NCBI GenBank assembly: GCA_964522665.1
Contig: CAZFVY010000111.1
Location: 1-22,909, forward strand
DNA: 22,909 nt
Reading direction: 5' to 3'
Source: CAZFVY01 sp964522665
Lineage (GTDB): Bacteria > Verrucomicrobiota > Verrucomicrobiia > Limisphaerales > CAZFVY01
The notes beneath the pieces are model-generated. The model made no database searches and was not told where the DNA came from. It saw nothing but the letters and a program-made list of their open reading frames with translations. Positions 1 to 7,477 of the stretch are shown here, piece by piece. Both the position numbers and the translations under genes were made by a program. How positions within the stretch are numbered: the stretch's first letter is position 1; each line of letters starts with the position of its first letter.

Positions 1-18
1 GGGCGGCGGCGCGGCAAA

Positions 19-77
19 GACGCAACCCGGACGCAGAAATGCGCCGTCCACGCCATCCGATGGCGACGCAACCCGGA
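19..77. repeat. 13-bp direct repeat pair
   Basis: The 13-mer GACGCAACCCGGA occurs at 19-31 and again at 65-77, 46 bases apart, in the non-coding stretch ahead of the first genes. No inverted symmetry is visible, and no protein that would bind it is evident. It could be a regulatory element or the edge of a dispersed repeat lying mostly outside the window. Confidence 0.4.
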
Positions 78-116
78 AATTCTCTGACGATAGCGTGAGG
101 TTCATTCGGAGGAATC

Positions 117-197
117 ATGGAATCGCGCAGTTTGCCACCTCGAGCGTCCGGGGTTGATTTGCGATTTTCCCTCGCGCGAATGAGGCGCCCCGGATAG
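117..197 (+). CDS. possible 26-aa leader peptide
   Basis: A short open frame starts at ATG 117 and stops at TAG 195-197, ten bases before the ATG of the Tat-exported protein at 208. A clear Shine-Dalgarno GGAGG lies at 108-112, only four bases before the ATG, which is closer than ideal. The predicted peptide begins MESRSLPPRASG; it is basic (seven Arg) and has no hydrophobic segment. The good ribosome site and tight spacing to the next gene suggest a leader or coupling ORF. It could equally be chance, and I know no homologue. Confidence 0.3.
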   Translation: MESRSLPPRASGVDLRFSLARMRRPG

Positions 198-207
198 AGT
201 GGGAATC

Positions 208-1719
208 ATGACCACTGCCTTCACGCGGCGGAGCTTTTTGGGGCGGGCCGCGGTAACTGGAGCGCTCGCCGGCTTGGGCGAATTGGGCTTTCTTTCCCGT
301 TTGCCCTCCGTCAGCGCCGCGGAGGCCAAACTGAATCCGAATCTGGTCCGCTTCGGCCCCGACATCGAGCCGCTGGTCCGCCTCCTGGAGGAAACGCCAC
401 GGGAGCGCCTGTTGGAAGAGGTGGCCGCCAGAATACGGCGGGGACTTAGCTATCGGGAAACGCTCACGGCGCTGCTCTTGGCCGCCGTCCGTAACGTCCA
501 ACCCCGGCCACTCGGCTTCAAATTCCACGCCGTGCTTGTCATCAACGCCGCACACTTGGCGAGTCTTTCGTCGCCGGAATCAGATCGGTGGCTGCCGATT
601 TTTTGGGCTCTCGACCATTTTAAAGACTCGCAGGCACGGAATCTCAATGAGGGCGCCTGGACCATGAGCCGCGTTGAGGAAGCCGCCGTCCCTCCGGCGC
701 ACAAGGCGGCCAAGGCGTTTCATGACGCGATGGATAATTGGGATGAATCGGCCGCCGACGCCGCTGTGACCGCGTTGGCGCGCTCCGCCGGATCGCAGGA
801 AATCTTCGAAACCTTTTGCCGCTACGGCGCCCGCGATTTTCGGGCGATCGGCCACAAAGCGATCTACGTGGCGAATAGTTGGCGAACCCTGGAATGCATC
901 GGCTGGCAACATGCGGAGCCAGTCCTCCGTTCGCTGGCGTACGGGTTGCTCGAGCACGAAGGAGAGAATCCCGCCAAACGCGACGCCCCACCGGATCGTC
1001 CGTTCCGGCGCAACGTGGAATTGGTGGACAAATTTCGCCCGGACTGGCTAACCGGCCGCGTTGATGTCGCCGCGACCGGCGAAATGCTCGACACCGTGCG
1101 GCACGGGTCCAGTGAGCAGGCCAGCGACAAAGCGCTCGAACTGATCAACCGCGGCGTCGCCGCGCAGTCGATCTGGGACGCTCATTTCTCCGGCGCGACG
1201 GAACTGCTCATGCGCCGTCCGGGCATTGTTTCACTCCACGCGGTCACCGCGACGAACGCGTTCCATTTCGCGTTCGAGAACAACGGCCACGACGCGACCC
1301 GCCGCTTGCTGCTCTTGCAAAACGCGGCGTACCTGCCGCTGTATCGGGGTGACATTCTTAAGGGGGTGCAAGTGGACCGGTTCGAGCCGATCGCCTTGGA
1401 AGCGCCCGGGACCGGGGCGATAGACGAAATCTTCGCCGAGGTCAGCCGGGATCGCCTGGTGGCGGCCGGTAAAATGTTGAGCTACCTGCAGAACAATCAG
1501 GACCCGGCCACGGTCATCGGCGCCGCGCGGCGGCTGGTTTTTCTGAAGGGGCAGGACGCGCATGACTACAAGTTCAGTTCCGCCGTCCTGGAGGACTACT
1601 ATCACGCCTCGCCCGCCTGGCGTCATCGCTTCCTCGCGGCCAGCGTCTTCAATCTTCGCGGCTCCGGCTCGGCAGACAATGAGTTGGTGAAGCGAACGCG
1701 CGCCGCGCTCGGCGCCTGA
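208..1719 (+). CDS. Tat-exported protein of unknown function
   Basis: I do not recognise this 503-residue family. I chose ATG 208 over GTG 199 because it places the twin-arginine motif TRRSFLG at residues 6-12, followed by a hydrophobic stretch to about residue 38 ending in SVSAA, a classic Tat signal. Export folded across the inner membrane is therefore likely. The mature part looks mostly helical and rich in His and Trp. Two segments match each other: HAVLVINAAH at 107-116 and HAVTATNAFH at 344-353, both fitting HAVxxxNAxH. This suggests an internal duplication and perhaps a metal or haem site. Further His residues sit at 137, 216, 235 and 250. Tat export also fits a cofactor-bearing protein. 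The DUF1501 gene follows after about 60 bases, so the two are probably co-transcribed. An oxygenase of questin-oxidase type crossed my mind but I cannot support it. Confidence 0.85.
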   Translation: MTTAFTRRSFLGRAAVTGALAGLGELGFLSRLPSVSAAEAKLNPNLVRFGPDIEPLVRLLEETPRERLLEEVAARIRRGLSYRETLTALLLAAVRNVQPRPLGFKFHAVLVINAAHLASLSSPESDRWLPIFWALDHFKDSQARNLNEGAWTMSRVEEAAVPPAHKAAKAFHDAMDNWDESAADAAVTALARSAGSQEIFETFCRYGARDFRAIGHKAIYVANSWRTLECIGWQHAEPVLRSLAYGLLEHEGENPAKRDAPPDRPFRRNVELVDKFRPDWLTGRVDVAATGEMLDTVRHGSSEQASDKALELINRGVAAQSIWDAHFSGATELLMRRPGIVSLHAVTATNAFHFAFENNGHDATRRLLLLQNAAYLPLYRGDILKGVQVDRFEPIALEAPGTGAIDEIFAEVSRDRLVAAGKMLSYLQNNQDPATVIGAARRLVFLKGQDAHDYKFSSAVLEDYYHASPAWRHRFLAASVFNLRGSGSADNELVKRTRAALGA

Positions 1720-1782
1720 CCGCGGCAAACGGCTGGCGTAGTCGCGCCGGTAATTCTTGACCGGGCGGAAGCCGTACATAGA

Positions 1783-3132
1783 TTGGTTTCAGTCAAGCCA
1801 GTGCCAGCCGAGCCACAAAGCGGAACGGGCGCGTGCGATCCTCCGGAGCACGCGTTGCATCGTCGTCTGTTTCTGAAGGGAATGGTGGCGAGCGGGGCGC
1901 TCTCGATGATGAGTTGGGGCGGGCTGTTTTCCTTGCGGGCGTTGGCCGAGCAGGCCCGGCGGGAGCAAAAGCACTGCATACTTCTCTGGCTTTGCGGCGC
2001 GCCGAGCCAATTTGAGACTTGGGATCCCAAACCGCAGAGCATCTATGGCGGGCCATTCCGCAGTATCCGCACGAAGATTCCCGGCGTCCATTTCAGTGAA
2101 TTGATGCCCCAATGCGCGGGCATCGCCGACCAGCTGGCGGTGATTCGCTCCATGAAGACCAAGCCGAGCGAACATTTTGAAGGGATTGATCTCCTCAATC
2201 GCGGAGCCGAGCCGCGCCCGCCATTCGTGCGGCCCACCCTTGGCTCGGTCCTCGCGCAACAATTGGGCCAGTTGGACAGCCCGATCCCCGGGTTCGTCCT
2301 GCTCGATCCCTGTCCCGAGGGGAACGAATTCAAGAAGTTCAAGGCCGGTAATTGGGCCGGTTGGCTGGGTGCGCAGTACGCGCCGGTGCGCGCCGGTGGC
2401 GAATTCAAATTGCCCAACGTGGACCGTCTGGCGGATTTGACCAGCCAGGACCAGGAAGAGCGTGAGGCGTTGCGCCGGTTTCTTGCGAAGAAGTACGAGA
2501 ACGAACGAAAAAGCGCGGCCGCCGCGTCGCAAAACGCCGTCTTCGAGCGGGTCAAAGGGTTAATGAGTTGCGCGGATTTGTTCGACTTGGAGAAGCTTCC
2601 GGCGAAGGACCGCGAGCGTTACGGGCGCGGCGCCTTTGCGCAGCATGTCCTGATGGCGCGCAATCTGGTCGAGCACGGCGCGCCATTCGTAATGGTGGCC
2701 AACGGGATGACCTGGGATTGCCACGTTTTCCAACACGAGATTTATCAAATGCTCGTGCCGGAATTGGACAACGTTATTTACAATTTGATCACTGATCTGG
2801 GACAGCGCGGGCTGCTCGATCGGACCTTGGTCGTCATGATGGGCGAATTTGGGCGGACGCCGTGGCTGAACGCCGCGCGCGGACGCGATCACTATCCGGA
2901 CGCGTGGAGCCTGGCGCTCGCGGGACATGGCATAAAAAAAGGAGTCGTCGTGGGGGCGACCGATGACGACGGGGTGTCGGTCATCGAAAAGCCGTTCAAC
3001 GAGAAGAACCTTTTCGCGACCATCTACTCGGCGCTGGGCCTGGACCCGTACGCGGAGTACGACCTGCCGGACTTGCCGACGTTCTATCGAGTGGAAGACC
3101 GCGCCGAACCGATTCGCGAAATCCTCGCCTGA
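1783..3132 (+). CDS. DUF1501 family Tat-exported protein
   Basis: This 449-residue protein belongs to the DUF1501 family, which is abundant in Planctomycetes and Verrucomicrobia and related to the alkaline phosphatase/sulfatase superfamily; its biochemical role is not established. Diagnostic segments are CILLWLCGAPSQFETWDPKP at about residues 65-84 and, in the C-terminal third (about 353-378), GEFGRTP followed by GRDHYPDAWSLALAGHG. A Tat-type motif, HRRLFLKG, lies at residues 26-33, ahead of a hydrophobic stretch. The frame opens at TTG 1783; GTG 1801 is an alternative, and neither has a strong ribosome site. The WD40 gene begins three bases after its stop, implying translational coupling. 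In this phylum DUF1501 genes usually follow a DUF1549/DUF1553 gene; here that slot holds the unknown Tat protein. Confidence 0.9.
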   Translation: MVSVKPVPAEPQSGTGACDPPEHALHRRLFLKGMVASGALSMMSWGGLFSLRALAEQARREQKHCILLWLCGAPSQFETWDPKPQSIYGGPFRSIRTKIPGVHFSELMPQCAGIADQLAVIRSMKTKPSEHFEGIDLLNRGAEPRPPFVRPTLGSVLAQQLGQLDSPIPGFVLLDPCPEGNEFKKFKAGNWAGWLGAQYAPVRAGGEFKLPNVDRLADLTSQDQEEREALRRFLAKKYENERKSAAAASQNAVFERVKGLMSCADLFDLEKLPAKDRERYGRGAFAQHVLMARNLVEHGAPFVMVANGMTWDCHVFQHEIYQMLVPELDNVIYNLITDLGQRGLLDRTLVVMMGEFGRTPWLNAARGRDHYPDAWSLALAGHGIKKGVVVGATDDDGVSVIEKPFNEKNLFATIYSALGLDPYAEYDLPDLPTFYRVEDRAEPIREILA

Positions 3133-3135
3133 TTT

Positions 3136-4239
3136 ATGACGGACGCACCGCCAAAATCCGCCGCGCCTGAGACCACCGTGAAGGCCGAACCGGGCAAGGA
3201 ATGGAAGCTCCCGACCGCGGCGCTTTCGGTCGATGTTTCGCCCGACGGTAAACGTCTGTTCGCGGCGTGCCTGGACGGCGGGATTTATGAAGTGAACGCC
3301 GCGTCGGGTGAAAGCCGTCAGGTCCTCAAACACGGGAACTACGCGTCTGGCGTGCGAGCGCTGTCCAACGCGGGATGTCTGGTTTCGTCCGGCTACGATG
3401 GCACCTTGCGCTGGCATGATCTTGCGACGGACAAAACCCTGCGCGTTATCCAAGCGCACCAGTTTTGGTCGTGGCAACTGGCGCTTTCACGCGATGAGGC
3501 GCTGGTCGCATCCGTGACCGGCCAATATCAGGCCGCGAGTTACAAGTACGAGCCGGCCCCGGAACGGGAGCCTTCGGTGCGCGTGTTTGACGCGCGGACC
3601 GGCGAATTAAAGCATAGTTTTCCGCATGTGCCGCCCGTCTTGTCCGTCGCGTTCAGTCCGGACGGTCAATTTCTCGCCGCCGCGAATATGATGGGCGAAA
3701 TTCGCATCTGGGAACTGGCGGGAGAAAAGTTGATTTCCCAATGGACGACCCCGGATTTCACAAGCTGGGGAATCATCAAGAGCCATCATTACATTGGCGG
3801 AATATTTGGGCTGACTTTCACTCACGACGGCACGGAACTGCTCGCCTGCGGCATGGGGCCGATGCGCGACCCGATGGCCGGCAACGGCAAACAGACCTGG
3901 CAACGATTTGCCTGGCGGGAAGTACCTCCGCGCAAAACCGGCGAGGTAGTGGACACTCAACGCGGCAACGGCCTGATGGAGACCATCCTGTATCATCCGT
4001 CCGGGAAGGCTTTCGTGATGGCGGGGAAACTCGCGCAAGGCAAATGGAACGCCGCAACGTTTGACGCGGCGTCGGGCGAATTACTGCACTCATTCGACGC
4101 GAAAATGCGGATCACCAGCGCGCGCTTCAGCGCCGATGGCCGCTTGCTGGTCCTCGGTGGCGCCGTCGGGCAGGAGCGGAAAAAGGATGGCAAGTATCCC
4201 GAGTTCGGGCGGCTCAAGCTGTATGAGTTTTCCGTTTGA
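3136..4239 (+). CDS. WD40 repeat protein
   Basis: This 367-residue protein is a likely beta-propeller. WD-type blades are recognisable from repeated SPDGK/SPDGQ turns followed by strand and 'D-G-x-I/L-R-x-W/H' segments, for example SVDVSPDGKRLFAACLDGGI near residues 31-50, SSGYDGTLRWHDL near 89-101, SVAFSPDGQFLAAANMMGEI near 170-189 and SARFSADGRLLVLGG near the end. It begins MTDAPPKSAAPE with no signal peptide, so it appears cytoplasmic even though the two genes upstream encode Tat substrates. ATG 3136 lies three bases after the DUF1501 stop. Propellers of this type are scaffolds; no catalytic function should be read into it. A role as a partner of the DUF1501 protein or of its unexported form is my inference from the coupling. 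Confidence 0.88.
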   Translation: MTDAPPKSAAPETTVKAEPGKEWKLPTAALSVDVSPDGKRLFAACLDGGIYEVNAASGESRQVLKHGNYASGVRALSNAGCLVSSGYDGTLRWHDLATDKTLRVIQAHQFWSWQLALSRDEALVASVTGQYQAASYKYEPAPEREPSVRVFDARTGELKHSFPHVPPVLSVAFSPDGQFLAAANMMGEIRIWELAGEKLISQWTTPDFTSWGIIKSHHYIGGIFGLTFTHDGTELLACGMGPMRDPMAGNGKQTWQRFAWREVPPRKTGEVVDTQRGNGLMETILYHPSGKAFVMAGKLAQGKWNAATFDAASGELLHSFDAKMRITSARFSADGRLLVLGGAVGQERKKDGKYPEFGRLKLYEFSV

Positions 4240-4370
4240 GACCACGGCGGCGCTGTGACGTATAAGCGCGCTTGAATTGAGGCGGTTGACCTCATCGGTT
4301 CTCGATCCACGCGGGATTCCGCCGCCGACTGTAGGTGAAAAGAGGAGCGCAGGATTCGCAAAAGCTTTTT

Positions 4371-4398
4371 TTGACGCGCGACCAAAAGTGAGTATGTT
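4371..4398 (+). promoter_or_regulatory. sigma70-like promoter
   Basis: TTGACG at 4371-4376 matches five of six -35 consensus bases, and TATGTT at 4393-4398 matches four of six -10 bases with a 16-base spacer. The region is locally AT-rich between a coding end and a new signal-peptide gene. The ATG at 4435 lies 36 bases after the -10 box. It would drive the beta-helix remnant and, by read-through, the intact copy downstream, which has no convincing promoter of its own. Confidence 0.45.
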
Positions 4399-4434
4399 TT
4401 GGGCAGAAATCAGGGAACTTGCCGAAGGAAAGCA

Positions 4435-4840
4435 ATGACAGCACGATTGTTCGCAGTGATATTGACCGCCGGGTTGTTCGGGTTCGCTTTCGTGAACCCG
4501 GCGGCGGGCGGTGGCGTGGTGAGTTCTTGTGACGGTACGAGTTTGACGAACGCCTTAGCGGGTGGCGGATTGGTAACGATGGGGTTATGAATTCTCTCTT
4601 CCTGCCTCTCCGGCGTCGGGCTATCGCGCCAATTCGTTGAGCGCTCAAATTCTCAGTAATGGCTGGGTCAACGCGGTGTTTGTTGGAAAAGCCCGCCAAA
4701 GCTACCAGGTGCAGGTATCCACCGATTTTCGGCAATGGAGCACATTACGGACGAATGACGCCCCGTACGGTCGTTTTGAATTTCTGGACTCAACCGCGCC
4801 GATCGCCACGAGCCGCTTCTACCGTGTGGCTGGCCAGTAG
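4435..4840 (+). pseudogene. beta-helix protein remnant, internal deletion
   Basis: This is the two-ended remnant of a paralogue of the next gene. The start is intact: AAGGAAAG ribosome site, ATG 4435, a signal peptide, then GGGVVSSCDGTSLTNALAGGG, matching GGVVTSCDQAGLTRALSGGG of the neighbour. The frame stops at TGA 4588-4590. From 4586, in the next frame, the sequence resumes as YEFSLPASPASGYRANSL and runs to RFYRVAGQ and the stop at 4840, matching the C-terminal domain of the neighbour. About 525 codons of beta-helix (neighbour residues about 45-570) are missing, and the junction is out of frame. The octamer GATGGGGT at the junction (4578-4585) also occurs in the intact copy at 5055-5062, a possible trace of how the deletion arose. 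A 51-residue secreted peptide could still be made. Confidence 0.85.
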
Positions 4841-4893
4841 GTATTTGCTCGGAATGCTTGTCGTTTGCGCGTCAATTGCGAGCGCAGTGGCTA

Positions 4894-4898
4894 GAGGA
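4894..4898 (+). promoter_or_regulatory. ribosome binding site deciding start at 4908
   Basis: GAGGA lies nine bases before ATG 4908. It favours this start over upstream in-frame starts at 4659 and 4854, which would add sequence that is only the other-frame reading of the remnant gene and would bury the signal peptide. Confidence 0.6.
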
Positions 4899-4907
4899 CA
4901 AAACCGG

Positions 4908-6875
4908 ATGAAGATATATTACCTCCCGTTGTTGCTCCTGGCGTTGGCTCTGCATTTCACGCCCCGGGCGGCGGCGGGCGGCGTGGTCACGTCGTGCGAT
5001 CAGGCAGGACTGACACGGGCCTTGAGCGGCGGCGGGACGGTCAGTTTTCGCTGTGATGGGGTCATCACGTTGACCAATACGCTGACGATCGGAACCAATG
5101 TCGTCATTGACGGGACCGGTCACAGCGTCACGATCAGCGGCGGTGGCTCAGTGAGACTTTTCACGGTAAACCCCGGCGCTCAGTTAGTCATGTACGGCGT
5201 GACACTTGCGAACGCTAAGGTAACCGGAACTCCGGCCTTGGGCGGCGCGATCTTCAATAGTGGCGGACAGATCGCAGTGGCCGAATGCACGTTTACGAAC
5301 AATTCCGCGAATGGGTCGGTCACGGTCGATGGCGCCGGAGGCGATGCCGGCGGTGGCGATCTTTATTGCTTCGGCGGTGAATTCAACGCGACGAATTGTG
5401 TTTTTGCGAATGGGACGGCGGCTGGTGGTAACGGAACGTTTCAGAATTCCTTTCCGGGCGGATTGGCCAAAGGGGGCAGTTTGTATTGCGAGGGAACCGT
5501 CGTAAATTTGAGCAACTGCACCTTTGCGACTAATTCGGCGAACGGCGGCCTCGGTGGACTCACCTTCACGATCGTTTCACCCGGATCCGGCGGCGCGATC
5601 TATTGCGCGAAAGGAGCGTTGGCGGTAGATGACTGTAAGTTTTTCGGCAACATTTGCGCGGGTGGATTGGGCGGCGCCATTTTTGTCAGCGATCCCGGCG
5701 CGAGCGTTATCCGCAGCACATTCTCGAATAATGTTGGAGTCCTTTCGGCGTTGACTAGCACGGGATCGGTTGGGGGAGGAGCCATCGGCAATGGAGGACA
5801 GTTAACCGTCACAAATTGCGCGTTCATTTCGAATCAAGGCGCGTTGGGAGGCGCGATATATAGTTCCGGGCCGCTTGAAATGTGGGGCTGCGCCTTCACA
5901 AGTAACGCCAGCGTGGGATCGGCCGGCTCCTACAATGGGCGGTTTAGTTCCCCCGGCGGCCGGGCTTTCGGTGGGGCGATCTACGCCATGAGCCAACTGG
6001 GGTTGATCAATTGTTCCTTTTTTCAAAACTCGGCCAGAGGAGGGGATGGAATCTTGTCCTCCGCCGGAGGTGGCGCCAGCGGCGGCGGAGTTGCGTTGGT
6101 TGGCTCGGCGGCCGTGACCAACTGCACGTTCTTCGCCAATTCAGCGTCGGGCGGGCAGCCGGGATCTACCGCTGGAGTTTGGGGGCCTGCGAACGGAGGC
6201 GCTTTTGCCTGTCTGGGCGGCAGCGCGGTTTTCAATCATGTGACCATTTCGAGCAACGTCGTAGCGAGTGGAGTCAGCGGCGGCGATGGCGTTGGAGGCG
6301 GGTTATCGGTAAGCGGCGGCGCGACTTTGATCGCGACGATCATTGCTAACCGCGGCTACGGCGGCGATTGCGCTGGTCCGATCACGGATGGTGGGCAAAA
6401 CATTAGTTCTGACGCGTCATGCAATTTCAGCGCGGCCGACAGCCGAAACAATACGGATCCGATGCTGGGGGCGTTCGCGGATCACGGCGGGCCGACGTTT
6501 ACGGTTTCGCTCTTGCCCGGCAGTCCCGCGATTGACGCCGGTAGCGCGACGAACTGCCCGGCGACCGACCAGCGCGGCGTCCCGCGGCCGTATGGGTCCG
6601 GCTGCGATATCGGCGCCTATGAACTTTCCCTGCCCGCGCCCCCGGCATCTGGCTATCGCGCAAATTCGCTCACCTCCCAAGTCCTGGGCAACGGGTGGCT
6701 TGATGCGGTGTTCGCGGGAGAACCCGGCCATCCCTACCGGGTTCAGGTGTCCACCGATTTGCGGCAATGGAGTCTATTGCAGACGAATGTCCCCGACGCC
6801 AACGGTCTGTTCGAGTTCATTGATCCGGGCGCTCCGAGCGCCGCAATCCGATTTTACCGAGTGGCTGGTCCGTAA
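4908..6875 (+). CDS. secreted right-handed beta-helix protein, choice-of-anchor Q type
   Basis: This 655-residue protein starts with a signal peptide (about residues 1-23: MKIYYLPLLLLALALHF... ending RAAAG). A start block GGVVTSCDQ...FRCDGVITLTNTLTI follows, then many parallel beta-helix turns with a recurring NCTFxxNSAxGG pattern (for example SNCTFATNSANGG, INCSFFQNSARGG and TNCTFFANSASGG). Next comes the segment DHGGPTFTVSLLPGSPAIDAG...CDIGAYE, as in choice-of-anchor Q proteins. The last 75 residues form the domain with YRVQVSTDLRQWS and RFYRVAGP, which in Verrucomicrobia sits at the ends of many secreted proteins. A surface or extracellular structural, adhesive or carbohydrate-related role is likely; I see no sequence that identifies a pectate-lyase active site. 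It lies directly downstream of its own truncated paralogue. Confidence 0.9.
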   Translation: MKIYYLPLLLLALALHFTPRAAAGGVVTSCDQAGLTRALSGGGTVSFRCDGVITLTNTLTIGTNVVIDGTGHSVTISGGGSVRLFTVNPGAQLVMYGVTLANAKVTGTPALGGAIFNSGGQIAVAECTFTNNSANGSVTVDGAGGDAGGGDLYCFGGEFNATNCVFANGTAAGGNGTFQNSFPGGLAKGGSLYCEGTVVNLSNCTFATNSANGGLGGLTFTIVSPGSGGAIYCAKGALAVDDCKFFGNICAGGLGGAIFVSDPGASVIRSTFSNNVGVLSALTSTGSVGGGAIGNGGQLTVTNCAFISNQGALGGAIYSSGPLEMWGCAFTSNASVGSAGSYNGRFSSPGGRAFGGAIYAMSQLGLINCSFFQNSARGGDGILSSAGGGASGGGVALVGSAAVTNCTFFANSASGGQPGSTAGVWGPANGGAFACLGGSAVFNHVTISSNVVASGVSGGDGVGGGLSVSGGATLIATIIANRGYGGDCAGPITDGGQNISSDASCNFSAADSRNNTDPMLGAFADHGGPTFTVSLLPGSPAIDAGSATNCPATDQRGVPRPYGSGCDIGAYELSLPAPPASGYRANSLTSQVLGNGWLDAVFAGEPGHPYRVQVSTDLRQWSLLQTNVPDANGLFEFIDPGAPSAAIRFYRVAGP

Positions 6876-6948
6876 GGTTTTGCTCAGAACGGTTGAGGCC
6901 ACGGGAAGGGAAGGCGCGAACCGCGAGCGCCGGCGCCGAAGGGAACAT

Positions 6949-6961
6949 TTTGAGTGTCAAA
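6949..6961. promoter_or_regulatory. inverted repeat, candidate ArsR operator
   Basis: TTTGA-GTG-TCAAA is a perfect 5-bp inverted repeat with a 3-base centre, ending 27 bases before the arsR start codon. ArsR-family repressors commonly bind AT-rich dyads of the TTGA...TCAA type and autoregulate. Binding here is inferred from position and symmetry only. Confidence 0.4.
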
Positions 6962-6988
6962 TTTGGGTGGATCGACTAAAAACGTCGC

Positions 6989-7291
6989 ATGGCTGCTGCG
7001 AAATCCGTCAAGTGCGTCCGGCTGCTCAAGGCGCTGGGCGATGACACGCGTTGGCGAATCGTGCGGGAATTGTTGAAGAAGCCGGGAACCGTCACCGAGT
7101 TGACCGAGCGTCTCAAGGCCACTCAATACAACATCTCCAAGCACTTGCGGATTCTGCGCGAGGCTGGGATCGTCAATGCGACCAAAGCGGGCAAGCATGT
7201 CCATTGCGACGTGCTGCCCGAATTCCGGCAAAGGCTGCGCGGCAAGAGAAACGAACTTGATCTAGGCTGCTGCACCTTCCGCTTTGATTGA
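6989..7291 (+). CDS. arsR: ArsR-family transcriptional repressor
   Basis: This 100-residue winged-helix protein is an ArsR/SmtB repressor. The helix-turn-helix core spans about residues 34-62 (TVTELTERLKATQYNISKHL, then RILREAGIV), followed by the wing with KAGKHVHCDV. It lacks the ELCVCDL-type As(III) site of the E. coli protein. Its cysteines are C9, C73 and the adjacent pair C94-C95 near the C-terminus (LGCCTFRFD). Atypical ArsR proteins such as those of Acidithiobacillus ferrooxidans and Shewanella putrefaciens also bind arsenicals through a C-terminal vicinal pair, and the latter is selective for methylarsenite. I infer a thiol-based sensor of trivalent (methyl)arsenic. It heads a same-strand set of five genes and has a candidate operator just upstream. 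A 186-base gap separates it from the receptor gene, so that gene may have its own regulated promoter. Confidence 0.9.
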   Translation: MAAAKSVKCVRLLKALGDDTRWRIVRELLKKPGTVTELTERLKATQYNISKHLRILREAGIVNATKAGKHVHCDVLPEFRQRLRGKRNELDLGCCTFRFD

Positions 7292-7431
7292 GACACGAAT
7301 GGAACTGGTTTCGATCAAACGTGATGAGACGTGGCGCCGATCTCAACGTACGGCGAGACTGGCGCAGGGTGAGCTGGTCGGAGCCAGCGAGGGCTAAAAA
7401 CTATTTGAAAAACGTTGCGCCGGCATGAGTC

Positions 7432-7441
7432 GTATGCATAC
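7432..7441. promoter_or_regulatory. 10-bp palindrome upstream of TonB receptor
   Basis: GTATGCATAC is a perfect palindrome 36 bases before the receptor start. It overlaps CATACT at 7437-7442, a possible -10 box that lies 16 bases after a weak TTGCGC at 7415-7420. It could be a second regulator site, but it does not match the TTTGA...TCAAA dyad upstream of arsR. Confidence 0.3.
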
Positions 7442-7477
7442 TTGCGCATCTATTCTGATTGAAATGACATTTGAAGC

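Noticed and set aside
2560..3477. 305-codon open frame on the minus strand
   Set aside because: It is antisense to the DUF1501/WD40 junction, with no domain and no ribosome site evident. The same judgement applies to minus-strand frames at 7394-8356 and 8513-9427 over the TonB receptor.
4264..4273. Palindrome AAGCGCGCTT after the WD40 gene
   Set aside because: It is a continuous palindrome without a loop or T-run, a chance event likely in this composition.
4659..4907. N-terminal extension of the intact beta-helix gene
   Set aside because: The extra 83 codons are the other-frame reading of the truncated paralogue. The GAGGA site and signal peptide both point to ATG 4908.
6343..7044. 233-codon plus-strand frame overlapping the end of the beta-helix gene and the start of arsR
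   Set aside because: Its translation is an Arg/Pro-rich out-of-frame reading of the beta-helix C-terminus, and both overlapping genes have clear homology in their own frames.
7325..7345. TGAGA...TCTCA inverted repeat around GGCGCC after arsR
   Set aside because: The arms are short and off-centre by one base, and no T-run follows, so it is neither a good terminator nor a convincing operator.
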